A stretch of DNA of 64,000 nt from Bacteroidota bacterium (GTDB lineage: Bacteria > Bacteroidota > Bacteroidia > Chitinophagales > Chitinophagaceae). The notes below the pieces were generated by a model. It was not told the origin of the DNA. It searched no databases and worked only from the letters and a program-made list of their open reading frames with translations. Made by a program: the position numbers and the translations under genes. The stretch lies in NCBI GenBank assembly GCA_947453145.1, contig CANGFA010000006.1:1-64000 (forward strand), given 5' to 3'. Position 1 is the first letter of the stretch. Every line of letters starts with the position of its first letter. This document shows positions 1-10,200 of the stretch, one piece after another.

Positions 1-141
1 ACCAAGATGATGATTAGCGGATTAATTGTAATTAGCTTAGGATTAATTGCATTTTTTATATCGCGAAAGATGAAATGGATTGGCGGTGAGACAATTAATG
101 AAATTGAAACAAATACTAGTTCTGATTCTGCTACCAAGTAA
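1..141 (+). CDS. C-terminal tail of a membrane protein (partial)
   Basis: The reading frame is open from the window edge to the TAA at 139-141 and gives 46 residues. They contain one hydrophobic helix (GLIVISLGLIAFFI), a basic stop-transfer stretch (SRKMKW) and a polar Ser/Thr-rich tail. This is the usual end of a multi-spanning transporter, and a sodium:solute symporter or MFS protein would fit. Too little is present to name the family. It converges on the small minus-strand ORF at 143-283, with one base between the stops. Confidence 0.55.
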   Translation, partial: TKMMISGLIVISLGLIAFFISRKMKWIGGETINEIETNTSSDSATK

Positions 142-142
142 A

Positions 143-283
143 CTATTTACTCCTAGTCCCTACTGTACTTATTAAGAGTCCAATAACCAGCCCTAAGATA
201 AGACCTATTTTAACATTTTTAATTAACCAGCCCAGCCCAATACCTATTACGAGTAATGTGAGGATACTTACATTTCGTCTCAT
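143..283 (-). CDS. Tiny two-helix membrane protein (46 aa)
   Basis: Hand translation from the ATG at 281-283 gives 46 residues, starting MRRNVSILTLLVIGIGLGW and ending GTRSK. There are two Gly-rich hydrophobic helices (about residues 6-20 and 25-41) joined by a short basic loop (IKNVK). The start codon lies two bases after the stop codon of the PIG-L deacetylase gene, so it is probably translated by coupling as the last gene of that transcript. The basic N-terminus and Gly-x-Gly helix pattern look like a real small membrane protein rather than chance. The family is not recognised. Conservation next to the deacetylase in relatives would confirm it. Confidence 0.5.
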   Translation of the reverse strand: MRRNVSILTLLVIGIGLGWLIKNVKIGLILGLVIGLLISTVGTRSK

Positions 284-285
284 GC

Positions 286-2625
286 TTAATGTTTTGGAAG
301 GGAAATAATATTGGCTAATAATTTATATGCACCTGGGTTTCCAGCAGGTAATTGCCTGAACAATACCAAACTCAAATAAACCATATTCCCTTTACCATAA
401 GGTGCAATTAATAAACTTCCATTGCTTGGGACTTCCCCTTTATCATTCATAGTTAGCGGTGCTTCAAAATGAGCATCAAAATTATCAGACTGATAAGTGC
501 TGCGCTCCTGTACCCAATTTTCAAAATCGGTCGCTGTAATTTTATTGGGTGTATTTAAAACAGTATGGTTAGGCAATGTAAATGTTACAGGGACATCCTC
601 CTGCGTTACACGCTTACCGGAGTTCACACTAAATTTATAAGGCCCCACTTTTACCGGCTTAATACCAACTTGGTTGCTCTTTAAATATTGCACTATCAAG
701 TTTCCACCTTGGTTCACATACGCGTTCAAAATATCATTCTTATCTGTTAAATAAGCATACATATTATAAGCACGAATACCCACAACAATGGCATCAAATT
801 GTTTTAAATTTTCCGCCGTGATATCCGACTCTGTCAAATGGGTAACTGTAGCACCCAATTCCACAAGGGCCTCCGGTATTTTATCTCCTGCGCCGTCGAT
901 ATAACCAATATGCTTGGATGTATTTTTTACATTTACCGGTACAATCTTAATGGAGGTGTTGGGGATATAAGTAATGGTTGGAATATGATCGTATGCAATG
1001 GATTTTGCAGAAATAGAATAAAATGTTTCTGGGAAATGATCCGAACTATATTTTACATTGGTATATTCATTTTTCCCTTTGTGATCCTTTGTTTGATAAG
1101 TTAAGGTTACAGAGTCTCCTGGAGCAACTAAATACACTTCCTTGTTATACTTCATTTCAATATCTGGAACAACCGCAATAGGTTGATACACATCCCCTTT
1201 TGTAGGATCGGTATATTTATACAGAACAGGTACTTTAAAAGTAAACACTTGCTTTTCAATTGCTACCTGCACCGTTCCTTCAAATTCAGGGTCATTTTCG
1301 GACTTACCAATCAACATTTGATCCTTTACTACAAACATCCCTTCTGTCTTTGGATACTTTAACCAATAAGGTTGTGAAAGTGTTTTGTCTTCAGGCACTT
1401 TTAGCGTATATGTAAATTCAATATTTTGATTGTTCACTAATGACTTATTCAATACCGAATCCTTAGAGGGTAATTGAACCGATAGTAATACCCCATTTGC
1501 ATTACTTCTTTGATTAAATAAGAATTGAACAGGAATTGCTTCGCCAGGTATCACTTGCTGTTGTTGACTGGTCGCTTCTATAAAAATACCCGCGCAGGAT
1601 TTAATAATATCCTGTACTTGCTCCAATTTATAATTTCTCCAATTTGAAATAGGTAAAGCATTTATTTGTTGGTATAATTTAACCAAACCAGGTACAGCGC
1701 CTGCTGGATTATTTATATTAAATGTACTTAAAATTTTATCTATGCTCGTTTCAACTGGAGCTCCTTGTAAACGTGTCCAACTGGTGTTTACTCCTTCCAT
1801 AATATCAATCTTTGCAGAATCGCCTCCGGTTAATTCAAAGAATTCATAACTCGTTCCGCGGCGTCTTGGCCTTCCCTCTCCTTGGCTCTTATGCATAGTT
1901 CTTGCTTCTGCACCAATTTCACCATAACTTTTGCCAATGATAGGATTATATCCCCCTACTTCTAATTTTAATTGGTTCTCGTTAGTAGTATTAACAGTAC
2001 CAAAATTAAAGGTGTTCCATAAAATTCTTTTTGCCTGCCAAGTGCTTACACCATATTTAAATTGCTCTGGAAATTTAGTCGGGTCTGCTGCTGCTATAAA
2101 GGCTTCATTAGCAATTATGGCCGAAGCGGAATGGTGTCCATGCCCTGCGCGCGCATCACGAGGAAATCTTGTAATAATAATATCGGGCTGAAATTTTCGA
2201 ATAATCCAAACCGCGTCACTTAATACTTTTTCATGATCCCAAATTTGTAAAGCCTCTTCCGAGGACTTACTAAAACCAAATTCATAGGCTGTTGAAAAAT
2301 ACTGCTCTGCTCCATCAATCCTTCTCGCAGCTAATAATTCCTGTGAGCGAATCATTCCTAGTTCAATACCTTGTTCTTTTCCTATTAAATTTTGGCCACC
2401 ATCACCACGGGTTAAACTTAAATAAGCGGTTCTGAAATTTCTTTCTTTGGTTAAATAGGGTAAAAAAGAATTGTTTTCATCGTCCGGATGCGCAGCAAAA
2501 TAAAGTACACTAGCCACTGTTTTAAGGCCTTTAATTTGGGCCACAATTTCGGCACTATTTTTTTGTGCAACCACATTTGAAAGAAATGCACAAAAAACAA
2601 CTAGGGAAACAATAATTTTACGCAT
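286..2625 (-). CDS. Secreted PIG-L family deacetylase with GATase-like C-terminus
   Basis: The protein has 779 aa with a signal peptide at residues 1-20, cut after VVA. Zinc-binding signatures of the PIG-L/LmbE N-acetylglucosaminyl deacetylase family are present: HPDDE at 46-50, LTRGDGG at about 71-77 and HGHH at 162-165. The middle is beta-rich (about 340-560). The C-terminus from about 575 (HIGYIDGAGDKIPEALVELG, then FDAIVVGIRAYN) resembles a ThuA/class-I glutamine-amidotransferase fold. The family removes N-acetyl groups from amino-sugar conjugates; the substrate here is unknown. At 779 aa it is far longer than the roughly 230-aa BshB or MshB enzymes, so a bacillithiol role is unlikely. 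It follows an M14 peptidase gene on the same strand with a 64-bp gap and is probably co-transcribed. Confidence 0.88.
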   Translation of the reverse strand: MRKIIVSLVVFCAFLSNVVAQKNSAEIVAQIKGLKTVASVLYFAAHPDDENNSFLPYLTKERNFRTAYLSLTRGDGGQNLIGKEQGIELGMIRSQELLAARRIDGAEQYFSTAYEFGFSKSSEEALQIWDHEKVLSDAVWIIRKFQPDIIITRFPRDARAGHGHHSASAIIANEAFIAAADPTKFPEQFKYGVSTWQAKRILWNTFNFGTVNTTNENQLKLEVGGYNPIIGKSYGEIGAEARTMHKSQGEGRPRRRGTSYEFFELTGGDSAKIDIMEGVNTSWTRLQGAPVETSIDKILSTFNINNPAGAVPGLVKLYQQINALPISNWRNYKLEQVQDIIKSCAGIFIEATSQQQQVIPGEAIPVQFLFNQRSNANGVLLSVQLPSKDSVLNKSLVNNQNIEFTYTLKVPEDKTLSQPYWLKYPKTEGMFVVKDQMLIGKSENDPEFEGTVQVAIEKQVFTFKVPVLYKYTDPTKGDVYQPIAVVPDIEMKYNKEVYLVAPGDSVTLTYQTKDHKGKNEYTNVKYSSDHFPETFYSISAKSIAYDHIPTITYIPNTSIKIVPVNVKNTSKHIGYIDGAGDKIPEALVELGATVTHLTESDITAENLKQFDAIVVGIRAYNMYAYLTDKNDILNAYVNQGGNLIVQYLKSNQVGIKPVKVGPYKFSVNSGKRVTQEDVPVTFTLPNHTVLNTPNKITATDFENWVQERSTYQSDNFDAHFEAPLTMNDKGEVPSNGSLLIAPYGKGNMVYLSLVLFRQLPAGNPGAYKLLANIISLPKH

Positions 2626-2689
2626 ACAAAAGTTTTCTATTCATTTTTCAATTTATTCATTTTCCAATCCATCCTTTTACAAATTCAAC

Positions 2690-5182
2690 TTATTTGCCAT
2701 TAAAGAAAATAGCATTCGCTAAAACCATCTTTCCATTTTCCCAGAAGTTTCTGAAAATAGGATCGTCTGCCATGAATACTAATTTTCCTGCACCCATTTC
2801 TTTAACACCAATCACGACCCCTTCCTGTAGTGCTGCTTTTGCTTTTACCCCAGCAAAACCACTCACATGACTGTCTTTTTTAATCACACCCACATTCCAA
2901 CTATCATTGCTAGGCTCATAAGTGACCATATCTTGTTTTAAATCATAATAAATACCACCCGTGCCATATCCAACCGGATGTGTATCGTCCATATACACTT
3001 TATAGATAGCACCTGGTATTGAACTTTTTAAATAGTCCGTTACGGACTCACCATATTTAGCTACATTATCAACATCTACTTTTTCTGATTTTGCAACTTC
3101 TTTTATTTTGATACCCCATTCGGTATTTGCAGCTAATTGTTGTACTGCCGTTTCAAATGCAATTAATACACCTCCCTTTCTCACAAAAGCTTGTAACTTT
3201 TCTGCAACTGCTTTGCTTGATAAATCCTTGTATGATCCCTCTGGTGCAATGATTACGTCGTATTTATTAATATCAATTCTATTAAAGAAACTATAATTTA
3301 ATTGTGTGATTGGATAATTTAATTGTTGATCAAAGTAGTTCCACACTTCTCCTGCAGCCAATGCCGAAACATTCTCCCCAGTTAACAATGCGACTTTGGG
3401 TGCATGAGTAATGTTTTTAACTTCGGGTGCACCAAAATCACTACCTTTTTCCACCCAACCCGATTCAACTGCAATGGCTTCAATACTAGCAGCGTCGCAA
3501 ATAGATTTGGTATCAGAAGCCCAATTTTCTTGGTTACTTGTTTTTAAAACAATTAAAGTACCTGCCTCAAATTGTTTACCAGCAGCACTAAATGGTTTCT
3601 CGGCATATCTTACTTTAATATTTTTATTTAAAATAGCTGCCAATACTTTAGAAGATGTAAAGGAATTGTACGGAATTATATATCCATAATTTGTTGTTTT
3701 AGCAGTAGTCGCTTTTAGTTCAAATCCTGCTTGAATATTTAACGGCTCTTTAGAAGCATACCCATGCACATTATATACATAAGGCAATGACCATGCAGTG
3801 ATATCATAGGTATTGGAATCGTTTACTTGTGTAATAGGTTCTAAAAATACACGTGCTAAAACACCATGCACTTGCGCAACATTGACGGCCAACGTATATC
3901 CTTCATTTACAAAGCTGCCTTCCTTTTTAGTAGCGTAATCATATCCCTTAAAACTACCCGTATAAGTACCGTATTGAATATTATTTTTCTTTAACAAACC
4001 TGCAAGTGCAGCCAAACTGTTAGGATTTTTTGCTGTCATCACAAAGGTCTTATAAGGACTAGCCACCCCAGTGCGGCTATTGTCATAATACTTTTTAAAT
4101 TCTATTAATAAATTTTCTTTATTCATTGAACTTATTTCAACGGTTGACAATCCCGTTGTATAATGGTGCGTTGCTCTTGCTACTAAAGTTACTGTATCCT
4201 CGTCTTTATTTTGAACGCCCAATCCTGCACTAATTCCACCCTGCTCATAGGTCATTCCAATTGCTCCATTGTACATGGGATAACTGTCACCGTAGGATGG
4301 GTACAGCATATCAAATCGTTCTTTAGTAAAGAACAGCCAATTGTTTTGATCAAAATATTTTGCATTATTTTTTCCAATTTGAACTTGGAAATCTTTTTGC
4401 CAACTGGAAATGGCATCATGAATGGGCTCCGAAGTGGGTGTGAAAAAATAAGGTTGATTATAACTTTGTTCATGAAAATCTACTACTACTTGAGGATACC
4501 ATTGTTGGTAAAAAGCAACTCTTTGTTTACTCTCCACTTGTGTTTGCCAAGCCCAGTCCCTATTTAAATCAAAATTGTAATGATTGCTTCTGCCTGCAGG
4601 CCATGGTTCCATATGTTCTCTAGCACTAGGGTCGGCATTGTAATTGGTACCTACTGCATTATTGTACCAATTTACGTATCTATCTCTTCCGTCCGGATTA
4701 ATACATGGGTCAATGATAACAATGGTATTTTTTAACCACTCTTTTGTTTTGGTATTTGCTGGATCCACCAACGCAAATAATGTAAGCATCGCTGCTTCCG
4801 AGGATGCTGGTTCATTCCCATGTACATTATAACTTAACCAAACAATAGTAGGCTGATTAAAATCGGTAATCGTGCCATCCACTAATCCATTATTGTGTTT
4901 TCTTATTTCTTCCAACTTTGACATATTTTCTGGAAGACCAATTGCTGCAACTAATAAATCTCGACCTTCGTTGGTTTTACCATAAGGCATAATTTTTACC
5001 ATATCGGGCTTGGCTTGTGCTACCGTATTAAAATAGCCAACAATTTGATGATGTCTTGAAAATTTGGTTCCAACTGTGTAGCCTAAATAACTAGCAGGGC
5101 TTGGAACATTTTGCGCATTTAACATTAATGCTTGAGCAAATAATAAGGTTAAAATAAAAGGCTTCAAAATACGTATTTGCAT
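2690..5182 (-). CDS. Secreted M14 family zinc carboxypeptidase
   Basis: The protein has 830 aa with a signal peptide at 1-24 (LMLNAQ). The M14 zinc site is complete: H121 and E124 in VHGNE, and H237 in VDFHEQ. The substrate-binding motifs INPDGRDR (161-168) and DLNRDW (205-210) and the catalytic Glu E313 in TYEQGG are also present. After the catalytic domain comes a beta-rich region and, from about residue 600, a GATase1-like segment (PKVALLTGENVSALAAGEVW, later YDVIIAPEGSY). The enzyme should remove C-terminal residues from peptides or peptidoglycan-type peptides outside the inner membrane. It is first in the pair with the PIG-L gene and divergent from ggt (158-bp spacer). Confidence 0.9.
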   Translation of the reverse strand: MQIRILKPFILTLLFAQALMLNAQNVPSPASYLGYTVGTKFSRHHQIVGYFNTVAQAKPDMVKIMPYGKTNEGRDLLVAAIGLPENMSKLEEIRKHNNGLVDGTITDFNQPTIVWLSYNVHGNEPASSEAAMLTLFALVDPANTKTKEWLKNTIVIIDPCINPDGRDRYVNWYNNAVGTNYNADPSAREHMEPWPAGRSNHYNFDLNRDWAWQTQVESKQRVAFYQQWYPQVVVDFHEQSYNQPYFFTPTSEPIHDAISSWQKDFQVQIGKNNAKYFDQNNWLFFTKERFDMLYPSYGDSYPMYNGAIGMTYEQGGISAGLGVQNKDEDTVTLVARATHHYTTGLSTVEISSMNKENLLIEFKKYYDNSRTGVASPYKTFVMTAKNPNSLAALAGLLKKNNIQYGTYTGSFKGYDYATKKEGSFVNEGYTLAVNVAQVHGVLARVFLEPITQVNDSNTYDITAWSLPYVYNVHGYASKEPLNIQAGFELKATTAKTTNYGYIIPYNSFTSSKVLAAILNKNIKVRYAEKPFSAAGKQFEAGTLIVLKTSNQENWASDTKSICDAASIEAIAVESGWVEKGSDFGAPEVKNITHAPKVALLTGENVSALAAGEVWNYFDQQLNYPITQLNYSFFNRIDINKYDVIIAPEGSYKDLSSKAVAEKLQAFVRKGGVLIAFETAVQQLAANTEWGIKIKEVAKSEKVDVDNVAKYGESVTDYLKSSIPGAIYKVYMDDTHPVGYGTGGIYYDLKQDMVTYEPSNDSWNVGVIKKDSHVSGFAGVKAKAALQEGVVIGVKEMGAGKLVFMADDPIFRNFWENGKMVLANAIFFNGK

Positions 5183-5340
5183 AGATTTATTTTTGGGTAC
5201 TAAATTGGATTTTATAGGCCTTAAAAATAAGCATAATTGGGCTTAATTAAAGCTTTGATATTGATAGTTTTACACAAGTGGCAGTAGCTATTTTGTTGAA
5301 TACTAAATTATTAAGTAATTTACTGTTCTAATAAACAACT

Positions 5341-7071
5341 ATGAAATTGAATAAATCGTCTTTTCTGGCTCCTACCTTGTCATTAGCCTTTTTAGGCCTT
5401 GGCTTTGCAGGTCATACACAAACCTTTTTAAAGAAACATCCTGGTATTAATCCCTATCATTATGAAGTGGTTAAAGAAGCATCTTTTGCACATGGTGCGG
5501 TGAGTTCAGCTCACCCTTTAGCGAGTATGGTAGGCGCTGCCATTTTAAAGGAAGGAGGAAATGCTTTTGATGCAGCTATTGCTACACAGTTTTCATTGGC
5601 TGTGGTTTTTCCTGGTGCAGGTAATATTGGTGGCGGTGGCTTTATGTTAAGCCGAAAAGCAAATGGTGATTTAATGGGAATAGATTACAGAGAAGCGGCG
5701 CCTAGTAAGGCTAATAGAGATATGTATTTGGATGATAAAGGAAACCCTATAACCAAAATGTCATTGGATGGCGCATCTGCTTCTGGCATTCCAGGTAGTG
5801 TGGCAGGTATGATTGCAACCCATGCTTATGCAAAACTTGCTTTATCCGATTTAATTGAACCAGCAATTGAGTTTGCAGAATTTGGATATGTGATTACGGA
5901 AAAAGAAGCCAATGGATTGAACAGTCAAAAAGCTAATTTTTTAAAGAATAGTTCCGCGCCAAGTGCCTTTACTAAACAACAATGGAAAGCAGGTGATACA
6001 CTTTACCAGCCAGAATTAGCGGCTACTTTAAAACGCATTCAAAAAAATGGATTGGCAGGATTTTACGAAGGCGAGACCGCCGATTTTATTGTAAAAGAAA
6101 TGCAACATTCAGGAGGTATAATTTCAAAAGAAGATTTAAAAAATTATCATCCTAAATTTAGAAAACCAATTGAGTTTGATTATAAAGGTCATCATATTAT
6201 TTCATTTTCTCCACCAAGTTCTGGAGGAATTTTAATCGCACAAATGTTGCAAATGATTGCTCCTTATAATGTAGGATCAATGGGCATAAATACAGAAGCT
6301 TCAGTTGGATTAATGGTGGAAGCTCAAAGACGTGCTTATGCGGACAGAGCGGAACATATGGGTGATCCAGATTTTTGGAAAGTGCCAACTAAAACTTTAA
6401 TTAGTGAAGGATACGCAAAAGAAAGAATGAAAGATTATGTACCAGGTGTTGCAGGTAGTTCTAAAATTACACAAGCTGGACAAGTACATGAGAGTGAGCA
6501 AACAACCCACTTTAGCGTGATTGATGCGGAGGGTAATATGGTTGCGATCACCACTACTCTAAATGATACTTATGGCAATAAAACTATTGTTGCAGGTGCA
6601 GGATTTTTATTAAATAATGAGATGGATGATTTTTCGGTTAAACCAGGATCTCCCAATATGTATGGTGCTATTGGTGGTGAGGCCAATTCCATTCAACCAG
6701 GTAAAAGAATGTTAAGTTCTATGACCCCTACATTGGTAACCTTAAATGGCAAACCTTATATAAGTATTGGTACTCCGGGTGGTACCACTATTCCAAATCA
6801 GGTATTTGAAGGCTTGGTAAATATCATTGATCATAAAATGAGTTTGAAAGCAGCCATTGATGCACCTAAATTTCATCACCAATGGATACCCGATATGATT
6901 GGTGTAGAATCGGATTTTCCCGATGCAACCATCGAAGCTTTAAAAGCAAAAGGTTATAATGTGACCAAGAGAGGCCGTTTTGGTCGCATGGACGGCGTTC
7001 AAATAATGCCCGATGGTAAAAGAACTGCAGCTGGAGATAAAAGAGGTGATGATAGCGTTGCAGGATATTAA
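5341..7071 (+). CDS. ggt: Gamma-glutamyltranspeptidase
   Basis: The protein has 576 aa, the normal length of the precursor. The N-terminus is a signal sequence ending near GHTQ. The autoprocessing site is T388 in QTTHFSV, where cleavage exposes the catalytic Thr of the small subunit. Other family marks are IGGGGFMLSR (97-105), the substrate carboxylate-binding REAAP (117-121), the MLSSMTPT loop and the GGTTIPN oxyanion region. It transfers or hydrolyses gamma-glutamyl groups, for example from glutathione or gamma-glutamyl peptides, in the periplasm. It is monocistronic, with a strong terminator directly downstream. Confidence 0.95.
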   Translation: MKLNKSSFLAPTLSLAFLGLGFAGHTQTFLKKHPGINPYHYEVVKEASFAHGAVSSAHPLASMVGAAILKEGGNAFDAAIATQFSLAVVFPGAGNIGGGGFMLSRKANGDLMGIDYREAAPSKANRDMYLDDKGNPITKMSLDGASASGIPGSVAGMIATHAYAKLALSDLIEPAIEFAEFGYVITEKEANGLNSQKANFLKNSSAPSAFTKQQWKAGDTLYQPELAATLKRIQKNGLAGFYEGETADFIVKEMQHSGGIISKEDLKNYHPKFRKPIEFDYKGHHIISFSPPSSGGILIAQMLQMIAPYNVGSMGINTEASVGLMVEAQRRAYADRAEHMGDPDFWKVPTKTLISEGYAKERMKDYVPGVAGSSKITQAGQVHESEQTTHFSVIDAEGNMVAITTTLNDTYGNKTIVAGAGFLLNNEMDDFSVKPGSPNMYGAIGGEANSIQPGKRMLSSMTPTLVTLNGKPYISIGTPGGTTIPNQVFEGLVNIIDHKMSLKAAIDAPKFHHQWIPDMIGVESDFPDATIEALKAKGYNVTKRGRFGRMDGVQIMPDGKRTAAGDKRGDDSVAGY

Positions 7072-7103
7072 TATAGCAGATACGTATTTTTATACCGCAT
7101 TTA

Positions 7104-7133
7104 ATCAAAGGCCTCGTATTCGAGGCCTTTGAT
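7104..7133 (+). terminator. Rho-independent terminator of ggt
   Basis: A perfect 13-bp inverted repeat (7104-7116 with 7121-7133, loop TATT) with core AAGGCCTCG, followed by TTTTC. It starts 33 bp after the ggt stop. Confidence 0.8.
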
Positions 7134-7206
7134 TTTCAATACTTTAACAAACAATTTTAGTAACTATATTCAGTAGCATTTTTGTATTTTTACAAAAATT
7201 ATTTTC

Positions 7207-10200
7207 TTGCTTAAAAAGAAATTTTCAATACTGCGTATTATCCTAGCTAGCCTTATTGGATTATTCCTTTTGGGCTATAGTTTATTGCATGTACCTGGTG
7301 TTCAAAATTACTTAGGTCATTTGGTTGCAAAGCGACTAGCCTCTACTCTTGGCACCGAGGTAAGCGTTGGCAAAGTGGGCTTTTCCTTATTTGATAAATT
7401 GGATATTGAAAATGTACTTGTTAAGGATGCACACAAGGATACCTTAGTGTATGCACATTCCTTTAAATTAAGAATGAGTGATTTATTTTTTTCAAAGAAC
7501 ATCCCTACTATTAAATATATTGGTTTAGATAAAACCACTATTTATATTCATAGAGAAACCGAAAAATGGAACTACCAATTTGTTGTTGACTTTTTAAATG
7601 CCGGAGCACAAAACAACAAAAGCCAAAACAAAATAGATCTTAAAAAAATGGATATCACTAATATTCATTTTGTTCAAATAGATAAATGGTCGGGTGACAG
7701 GATGGTTTTAAATGCCGATAATATTTTAGTGAATATCAAATCCACCATTGACAATCAAATTAAAATAGATCAGGTTATAATTAACAAACCCTTTTATTTA
7801 GTAGAACAATTAAAACCCTTAAACCCGATTATAGATTCTATAATTAATACAAACGCTTCTAAGACTGCTCCTATTTCAATCGCATTAGCTGAACTTAAAG
7901 TTTTAAATGGTAAAATATGGATTGAAAATGGTAATAAAACGCCTGAAACTTATTTTGATGGGGACCATATTCGTATCGAAGATTTAAATACCACTATTGA
8001 AAACATAAATTTATTGGGTGATACGATTAAAGCGCATGTTAAACAATTACAATTAAGAGAAAGATCCGGTTTTGAAATTAAAAAGCTAAGTGCACAATTT
8101 AAATTCACGCCCAGCATCATGGAATTTGATGCATTAGATTTAAAAACAAATAAAAGCACCCTTGGTAATTATTATGCCATGGAGTACAAACATTTTTCTA
8201 AGGACTTTACGGATTACATTAATAAAGTAACCATGAAGGCGCATTTAAAAGAGGCAGTTGTTCATACCGATGATATTGCTTTTTTTGCACCTGTTATGAA
8301 GGACCTACACCAAAAGTTGAATTTGAGTACTCAATTTAATGGTACGGTGGCCGATTTTGAAGCGCGAAATGTAACTGCACAATATAATAACTCATTTGTG
8401 AATGGGACCCTGTCTATGAAGGGCATACCCGAAATGCACACTGCGCAAATTAAATTTAATGGAGTAACTGCTAAAAGTAATTACAGAGATTTAAGTACTT
8501 GGATCCCCGATTTAAAAAGTATTAAAGAATTCCCATTTGAAGCCATGGGGGATTTACTATTTAAAGGTGATTTTAATGGAAGTATTTACGACTTTGAAAC
8601 ACAAGGTAACATTAGTACTAAAATAGGTTTAGCAGAAACAAAAATTAGATTAAGATTCTCCGAAAATAGCGAACCCGTATATGAAGGCTTATTAAATACC
8701 TACCATTTTAATGTTGGAGAGCTTTTAAATATTGAATCATTAGGCATGATTAATTTTAAAGGTAAAATTGCAGGTTCTTCCTTTAAAATTGATAAGATAA
8801 AAACAAATATAGAGGGCAATATTGATTCCCTTGATTTTAATAATTACAAGTATACCAATATCACAACCAATGGTATTTTACAAAAAGGCTACTTTAATGG
8901 CGCCCTTCGTATTAAAGACCCTAATATTAATTTTATTAGCAACATTGAACTTGATTTAAAAGGCAAAGCACCTAAATACAATGCGGTGGGTGATTTATTA
9001 AATGCCAATTTAAAACAACTTAACTTTTCAAATAATGATATTCAGTTAACCGGATTACTGGATCTTAATTTTGAAGGGAATGATATTGATAATTTCACTG
9101 GATTTGCAAAATTTTTTAACGGCAAATTAAAAGGCAGTGAGTCCGCTGTTACTTTCGATTCCTTAAAACTTGAATCTACCACCTTAAATGGCATTAAAAA
9201 CATCCGATTGGCAAGTGATGAAATTCAAGCTAATATCAATGGTAAATTTAATATTAAACACTTACCTGCTAGTGTTCAATATTTTATGCAGCGCTATTTT
9301 CCTACGTACATTCCCGTTCCAAAAAATACACCGGAAAATCAAATATTTAACTTTGAAGTAAAGACCAATTTTATAGAACCTTATTTAAAATTGTTTAATA
9401 AGGACTTTTCTGGCTTTAACAATATTGATCTTAAAGGCATCATTAATACAGATAAACAAAATATTGCCATAGTTGGTAAAGTACCTTTTGCAGGCTTTAA
9501 AAACGGCTGGGCAAATTACACGGTAAATGATGGTACTATTACAGGAAATGGTAATATTGACTCTTTACACTTAAATATCATAGCCAACCAATTTAATTTA
9601 ACCGATAGCTTAGGCTTTAATAATGCTTCGGTTCAAATTAATACTAGTAAAGACGTTTCTCAATTTATCGTGAATGCAAAAAGCCCTTCGGCCATTGAAC
9701 AACTTTCCTTAAAAGGAAAGATTCAAACTTTTAATGATGGATTTTCTATTAATTGGCAGCCCTCCTATTTTGTATTGAATCATAAAAAATGGGATATCCA
9801 AAAAGAGGGTGTTTTAAATTTAAGAGAAAGTATTACCAGTGCAAATAATTTTAAACTCACACAGGGCATTCAGGAGTTTACATTGTCAAATACCCCCAAT
9901 CAAAAAAATGGTATCCAATTAGAACTTAAAAACGTCATACTTGGCGATTTTACTAAGCTCTTATTTACCAACCCTAAGTTAGAAGGAATCACTAACGGAA
10001 AAGTGGATTTTAAAAACATTTTAAAAGACATTGAATTAAATGCCAGTTTAGACATCAATAAATTCATGTACAACACGGACTCTATTGGTAAAACAATAGT
10101 TAAAGCCTCCTATCAACAATCAAAGGGATTAATTCCATTTGATATTATAAGCCCTAATAGTTTATATAACTTAACAGCAAGTGGTACTTATAATTTAAAA

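Noticed and set aside
286..2625. BshB bacillithiol deacetylase
   Set aside because: The protein is exported and over three times the BshB length with extra domains; only the catalytic motif family is shared.
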